A stretch of 64,000 bases of DNA. Source: Salticus scenicus (lineage: Eukaryota > Arthropoda > Arachnida > Araneae > Salticidae). Position 1 is the stretch's first letter. Each line of letters starts with the position of its first letter. Below are positions 59,872 through 64,000 of this stretch, piece after piece. The DNA is taken from NCBI GenBank assembly GCA_963930645.1, contig OZ005648.1, positions 152,003,035 to 152,067,034 on the forward strand, written 5' to 3'. A program made the translations under genes and the position numbers. Under the pieces are notes generated by a model, which searched no databases, was not told where the DNA came from, and worked only from the letters and a program-made list of their open reading frames with translations.

Positions 59872-61019
59872 TACATTTAATTCTTGTTTTACAAATTTGT
59901 TGACAAGTTGCATATATCTCTTATCAAAATGTTATATTTAATGGACAGTTAGTGACATTCAGAGAAAGATGACATTTCGTCAATATATTCCCTCGAAATT
60001 AGAAAAGTGGTATCACAGTCTTGGTTGCTTGTGAAAGCCCATCATTTTTACATTTGTAATATTCAAGTGTGTACAGGAAAGGGAAAATATTTTCCTACGT
60101 TAATCAGTCAGTCAAAAACAGTAAGTTCCAGATAAGGTGAAAGCAAATAAAAAAGTGAAAAATGTATTTCTGCAGATAGTTTTTACTAATTTGAGTCTTG
60201 CATGAAAAGAATTAAAGTTTATAATTTTTGGTTAAAATTCGAAACAATCATTCTTTATTACTCCAAACGTTTATTATATCTCAGGAAATAGAAGTATATA
60301 CATCATTACTTGTATTTAAAATACAGCAACAACCACTATGTCTTATTGTTTAAAGAAACAAAAAATATGAAATTATTAAGTTTTACGTATTTTTCTCCTA
60401 AAATTGAAAACACAGGCGAATTGAAAGCAATTATGATAAAAGATTATAACAGTATAAAATTCAGAGTCGACACAATGGGCAAATTAATCGGCACTCATAA
60501 ACGAATGGTCAAGCGTTGGTCAATAGGAATATTTTATAGTATTCTAGATATAAGTGCCTAGAATATTTAAGTAATTTGACTATATCTTAACCTTAATTGG
60601 GAACAAAACAGCAATTGTAAAAGACGTTGTATTTGTTTTTCAGCTAGGTAAATATTCAATTCAAAAAAGTCTTCAAAGTCTTTGATTCTCTTTTTCTAAT
60701 GACAGGACACTTCAACATGAGTGCAAAAGGCAAACAGCGGGGATATGCCATTATTATGTTAAATCAAATAGGAAATGCAGTGATATTTGTGTGACATGTT
60801 AAATTTTTCTTTGTAAAAATCATTTAGATATTTACACAATCTGCCAGATATTACTCATGTAATACTTGTATTCTACATTTTAAAATGTGAACCCCTAATA
60901 AATATAAAGTATATGAAATTTATTGAATTACAAGTTTTATATTGAAATTTTTATTACTTATTTTCCAATAATGTTCCATAAAAGAAGAAAAAGTCATAAA
61001 TCGTCAAAATCTATCTATC
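59872..61019. other. A+T-rich stretch, no recognised gene
   Basis: The 83-codon plus frame at 60310-60561 has no domain I recognise and no conserved neighbours. Confidence 0.5.
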
Positions 61020-61037
61020 TATCTGTCTATCTGTCCA

Positions 61038-61072
<35 letters not shown>
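61008..61072. repeat. (ATCT)n and (AT)n microsatellite
   Basis: ATCT/GTCT repeats run into an AT tract. A comparable TA tract lies at 62868-62901, just outside the other arm of the retroelement described next. Confidence 0.93.
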
Positions 61073-61075
<3 letters not shown>

Positions 61076-61190
61076 AAAATTTAAATATAAGATGGAGTAA
61101 AACTTGAATTATTAAATATATAGAACTAGAACAGAGTTTTTATAAACCAATGTGCAAATGCAGCAAAAGGAAATATAAAACTATAATAAA

Positions 61191-62864
61191 TAATCAAAAT
61201 AACTAAAGTCAAATGCAAAATTAATCGCAAAACACATGGGGGGGGGGCCTTCATCAGGGCAGCTCCCCCATGTAGGGAAAGGAATATGAGAAGTTTCTGA
61301 CGAAACGCTGGTAATTTAACCAAAAACACGTTTCTAGCCACCAACTTCTCACAGATGGAAGCAAGACCTTACAGCAAACGAATTTAATTAATACAAAGCT
61401 TAAAAAGCAATTAAATTCATAAATCAAGCACAAAATATAATACATCAATATACAATACAAGAATATAAATAATATAAATAATATAAATAATACAAGAATA
61501 TATAAATAGGTACCTGGACAAACTCGAATAGTCATTAGAATATATAAAATTGAAAACCACCCCCCAGTATAAACATAGAACCCGCTTCAGCTAATAGGGT
61601 CACTTACCAGCACTTAACTGTCGCCCAAAATGTTCATTTCAGTAATCAAGAATACTGAAATGTTTATTGAGTAAAAAACAGGATATTGGTTATGGTTAAC
61701 AGTTAGTATGTTTTTTGAGATTTTTCATAGCCAGATTTAGGTCTAAATTGTTATTACAAATCATTTTAATTCTGTTTATTTGGTGAACATAATATTTTTT
61801 AAAACTTTAAGACTAATACAGGAGAACCAATTTGTTAAATTACAAACTTCAAAGTTAAAATCTTGCCTTTCATCATAAATCCAAATAAACCAGTTATTAT
61901 CTATTTTATTAATTTTTATATCCAGGAAAGAAGTTTGGTCTTCAGAGTCAGTACGGTTTAAGACAAGATCGGAGGGTTAGATTTCAGATGCATATTTCGC
62001 AAAATCTACACAGTTTATTGCTATTACGTCATCAATATACCTATAAAACTTAATATCTTTGAATTTTCTTTCAAACATAAACAAAAACATGTTGGCGAAG
62101 ACACTCGAGTAACTTGTCCCCATTGGGATACCGTGAATTTGTAAAAAAAAATAATCAACACCGTTAAACAAAACATTTTCGAAGATGCAAAATTTAATAA
62201 GGTTAATGCAGCAAATATTTTCGCAGTCTATTACATGGCTTTTTTTTTTCATAATTTTAAGAATAGAACCTGGAAAGGAGCTATACGAATCAAGCAAAAC
62301 ATCGGAGAAGCTTAAAAGGGAGGATTATAAAAATGTTAACTTAAATTGTTGAATTAAAATACTTTAAACTTAAAATGTTACTGTTTTTTACTCAATAAAT
62401 GTTTCAGTATTCTTGTTTGCAATCCTACTTAAAGTTTGTTGTTCCATTTTGGCGACATTTAAGTGCTGGTAAGTGGCCCTATTAGCTGAAGCGGGTTCTA
62501 TGTTTATAATGGGATGTGGTTTTCAATTTTCCTTATTCTAATGACTGTTCGGGTTTTTACAGGTATGTATTTATATATATTTGTATTATTTATATTCTTG
62601 TATTTTATATTGATGTATTATATTTTGTGCTTGATTTATGAATTTAATTGCTTTTTTATGCTTTGTATTAATTAAATTCGTTTGCTGTATGGTCTTGCTT
62701 CCATCTATGAAAAGTTGGGGGCTAGAAACGTGTTTTTTGGTTAAATTACAAGCGTATCGTCAGAAAGTTCTAATATTCCTTTCCCTACATGAGGGAACTC
62801 CCCTGATGAAGCCCCCCTCCCATGTGTTTTGGGATTAATTTTTAATCTGTCTTTAGTTATTTTG

Positions 62865-62867
<3 letters not shown>
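61191..62867 (-). mobile_element. Retroelement fragment bounded by ~0.5-kb inverted arms (Penelope-like)
   Basis: A minus-strand reverse-transcriptase fragment lies between an arm at 61191-61683 and its inverted copy at 62380-62867. Shared blocks include TTTTTTACTCAATAAA, GCTGAAGCGGGTTCTATGTT, ATTAATTAAATTCGTTTGCT, GTCTTGCTTCCATCT and CCTTTCCCTACATG. Each arm holds CCTGATGAAGG inside a GGGGG/CCCCC-rich hairpin. Penelope-like elements often carry inverted terminal copies of themselves; a chance head-to-head insertion is the alternative. Confidence 0.7.
61800..62330 (-). pseudogene. Reverse transcriptase fragment (YIDD box)
   Basis: The open part (62297-61977) reads FCIFENVLFNGVDYFFLQIH, then GIPMGTSYSSVFANMFLFMF, then FYRYIDDVIAIN. 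The first has the strand before box 4, the second is box 4 (G-PMG....A), and the third is the YxDD box holding two catalytic aspartates. After the stop at 61974-61976 the frame continues PSDLVLNRTDSEDQTSFLDI and IYDERQDFNFEV. These are the strands after the active site in reverse transcriptases of the GIPMGT class, which I believe are Penelope-related. Finger and box-A regions are missing at the 5' end, where the inverted arm begins. One nonsense codon breaks the rest. It is a dead copy. Confidence 0.82.

Positions 62868-62901
<34 letters not shown>
62868..62901. repeat. (TA)n microsatellite
   Basis: TA tract directly adjoining the end of the right arm of the retroelement. Confidence 0.95.
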
Positions 62902-64000
62902 TCAAAGGAAATGAAAAAAGTTTGGATTATACAAAGACCAAGACTTCAAACTTCATGTAAATAATTTTACCAATCTCAAAAATTCTTAAAATGCGTAACT
63001 ATATAATTTCCCCTAGTTAACCTGATTGAATTAACCTTCTTTAGCAATTTTTATCATAAGTGTATAGAAACAATGTGAAAATCGTTTTGGGGTCAGATTT
63101 GACCTTACTAGTATTCCGTGTAACAAAAAATTTCTGGTAGCAGGAGTGTTGATTATGCTTGTTTTAAAAAGTAAATTAATTAAAACTAATAATTTAAAAA
63201 CTTGATTTATTATGATTAAATAACAATGGCAATTCAATATGGAAAAAAAACATAATGTAGAAATTATTAGAAATAATAAATAAGAAAAAGATTGTAGTTT
63301 CGGTTATACTGATCATACCAACATAGTAAGATGTAGCATCCGTGAAGTTTTTCTGATTTCGCCGCTTAATGATAAAGACGCTTAATGACCAAGGGCCGCT
63401 AATGACCAAGGGCTAGAAAAAGATCGTTTGACATTCCTCTTCTCTTTGTTTCTGCCTGGAGTTGTCGAGCTCAGTGTCCAAGTTCGATTAACTAGAGTGG
63501 TGACTTCTATGCAAAAACAGCTGATAGAGGGATTGAGAGATCAAAATTTCTTGGTGACAACAACTACAGCAACTACATTTGACATTTCCAGGATTTAGAA
63601 TTCCGGCCATTGAGATTCCTCAACCACATTAGTAAATCTTAGATGACGTACTGTGTAAATGCATATGTATGTCTTATGCGTATTAATATGAGAACTGCAT
63701 GCCCTGTCCGACGATTTCAACGTCCAAGTCCGAACAAATCGATACTCAATGTGTTTTACTTATACGACTTTTAAGTCTTCTCTATTCTTTTAACTGTTGT
63801 TGGTGTTAATCATTTTTTTTTTTCATACTTGGGATTGGGGAGATTTTTTATATTTTGTTCTGCATTTTTTTTTCACTATTTTTTCTATGCAAATGCTTTC
63901 ATTAACGGTCTGTACGCTATTACTGGTATGTGTGTCTGTGTTTATTATGCAATTTATCTCAAAATCCTGATGTATGGTGGTTCACCACATTCGGGGGAAA
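62902..64000. other. Window end, no recognised gene
   Basis: A less A+T-rich stretch (about 63390-63780) contains no frame with a recognised domain. It could belong to a feature continuing beyond the window. Confidence 0.5.

Noticed and set aside
60310..60561. 83-codon plus frame
   Set aside because: No recognisable motif and no flanking gene structure.

Overview
This is a eukaryotic, strongly A+T-rich, low-gene-density nuclear window. No host protein-coding gene, rRNA or functional tRNA can be supported. The supplied open reading frames are short (at most 156 codons); nearly all are chance frames or lie in repeats. What can be read is a layered set of decayed transposable elements, tandem repeats and microsatellites. 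Helentron-like elements, Penelope-like retroelements, Tc1/mariner and hAT derivatives, tRNA-derived SINEs and long A/T homopolymers together suggest an invertebrate, most likely an arthropod and possibly a chelicerate. That placement is inference; no host gene anchors it.

Layout. 0-12 kb: a long-TIR mariner-like remnant (717-1432), a field of GTCTGAA/TTCAGAC motifs (3.1-3.97 kb), a 16-bp perfect hairpin (4.01 kb), a palindromic TA-flanked MITE (6.24 kb), a long-TIR element (8.2 kb), hAT-type MITEs (10.49-11.19 kb) and a hammerhead-ribozyme-like hairpin (11.25-11.41 kb, minus strand). 12-22 kb: the C-terminal end of a Tc1-like transposase (13.4-13.7 kb) and three copies of a roughly 1-kb Helentron/DINE-like element with a 172-bp internal tandem repeat (15.9, 18.5 and 20.4 kb). 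The third copy is nested inside a hAT-type MITE, which fixes its ends. 23-28 kb: the GIY-YIG end of a Penelope-like element, a tRNA-derived SINE with a 14-bp target duplication, a 1.59-kb near-complete palindrome, and a decayed Tc3-like transposase.

28-31 kb and 49.5-52 kb are largely featureless. 31-45 kb holds several palindromic MITE families (two copies of a 213-bp element at 38.8 and 44.1 kb; a MITE nested within another MITE at 35.4 kb), a 900-bp TTAA-flanked element (36.7 kb), and satellite-like arrays with periods of about 180 bp (32.9-34.3 kb), 110-135 bp (38.4-38.8 kb) and 178 bp (42.1-42.8 kb). 44.8-64 kb holds a second long-TIR mariner-like remnant, a second SINE, a 107-bp MITE pair (49.4 and 55.3 kb), a 405-430-bp tandem array (53.7-54.9 kb), two SINEs in inverted orientation (58.2-58.8 kb), and a reverse-transcriptase fragment between 0.5-kb inverted arms (61.2-62.9 kb).

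Nothing here acts as a pathway. The interest lies in element architecture: nested insertions that give exact boundaries, recurring palindromic non-autonomous elements, and self-cleaving-ribozyme-like motifs next to Penelope-type sequences. Coordinates of diverged repeats were read by eye and may be off by several bases to tens of bases.
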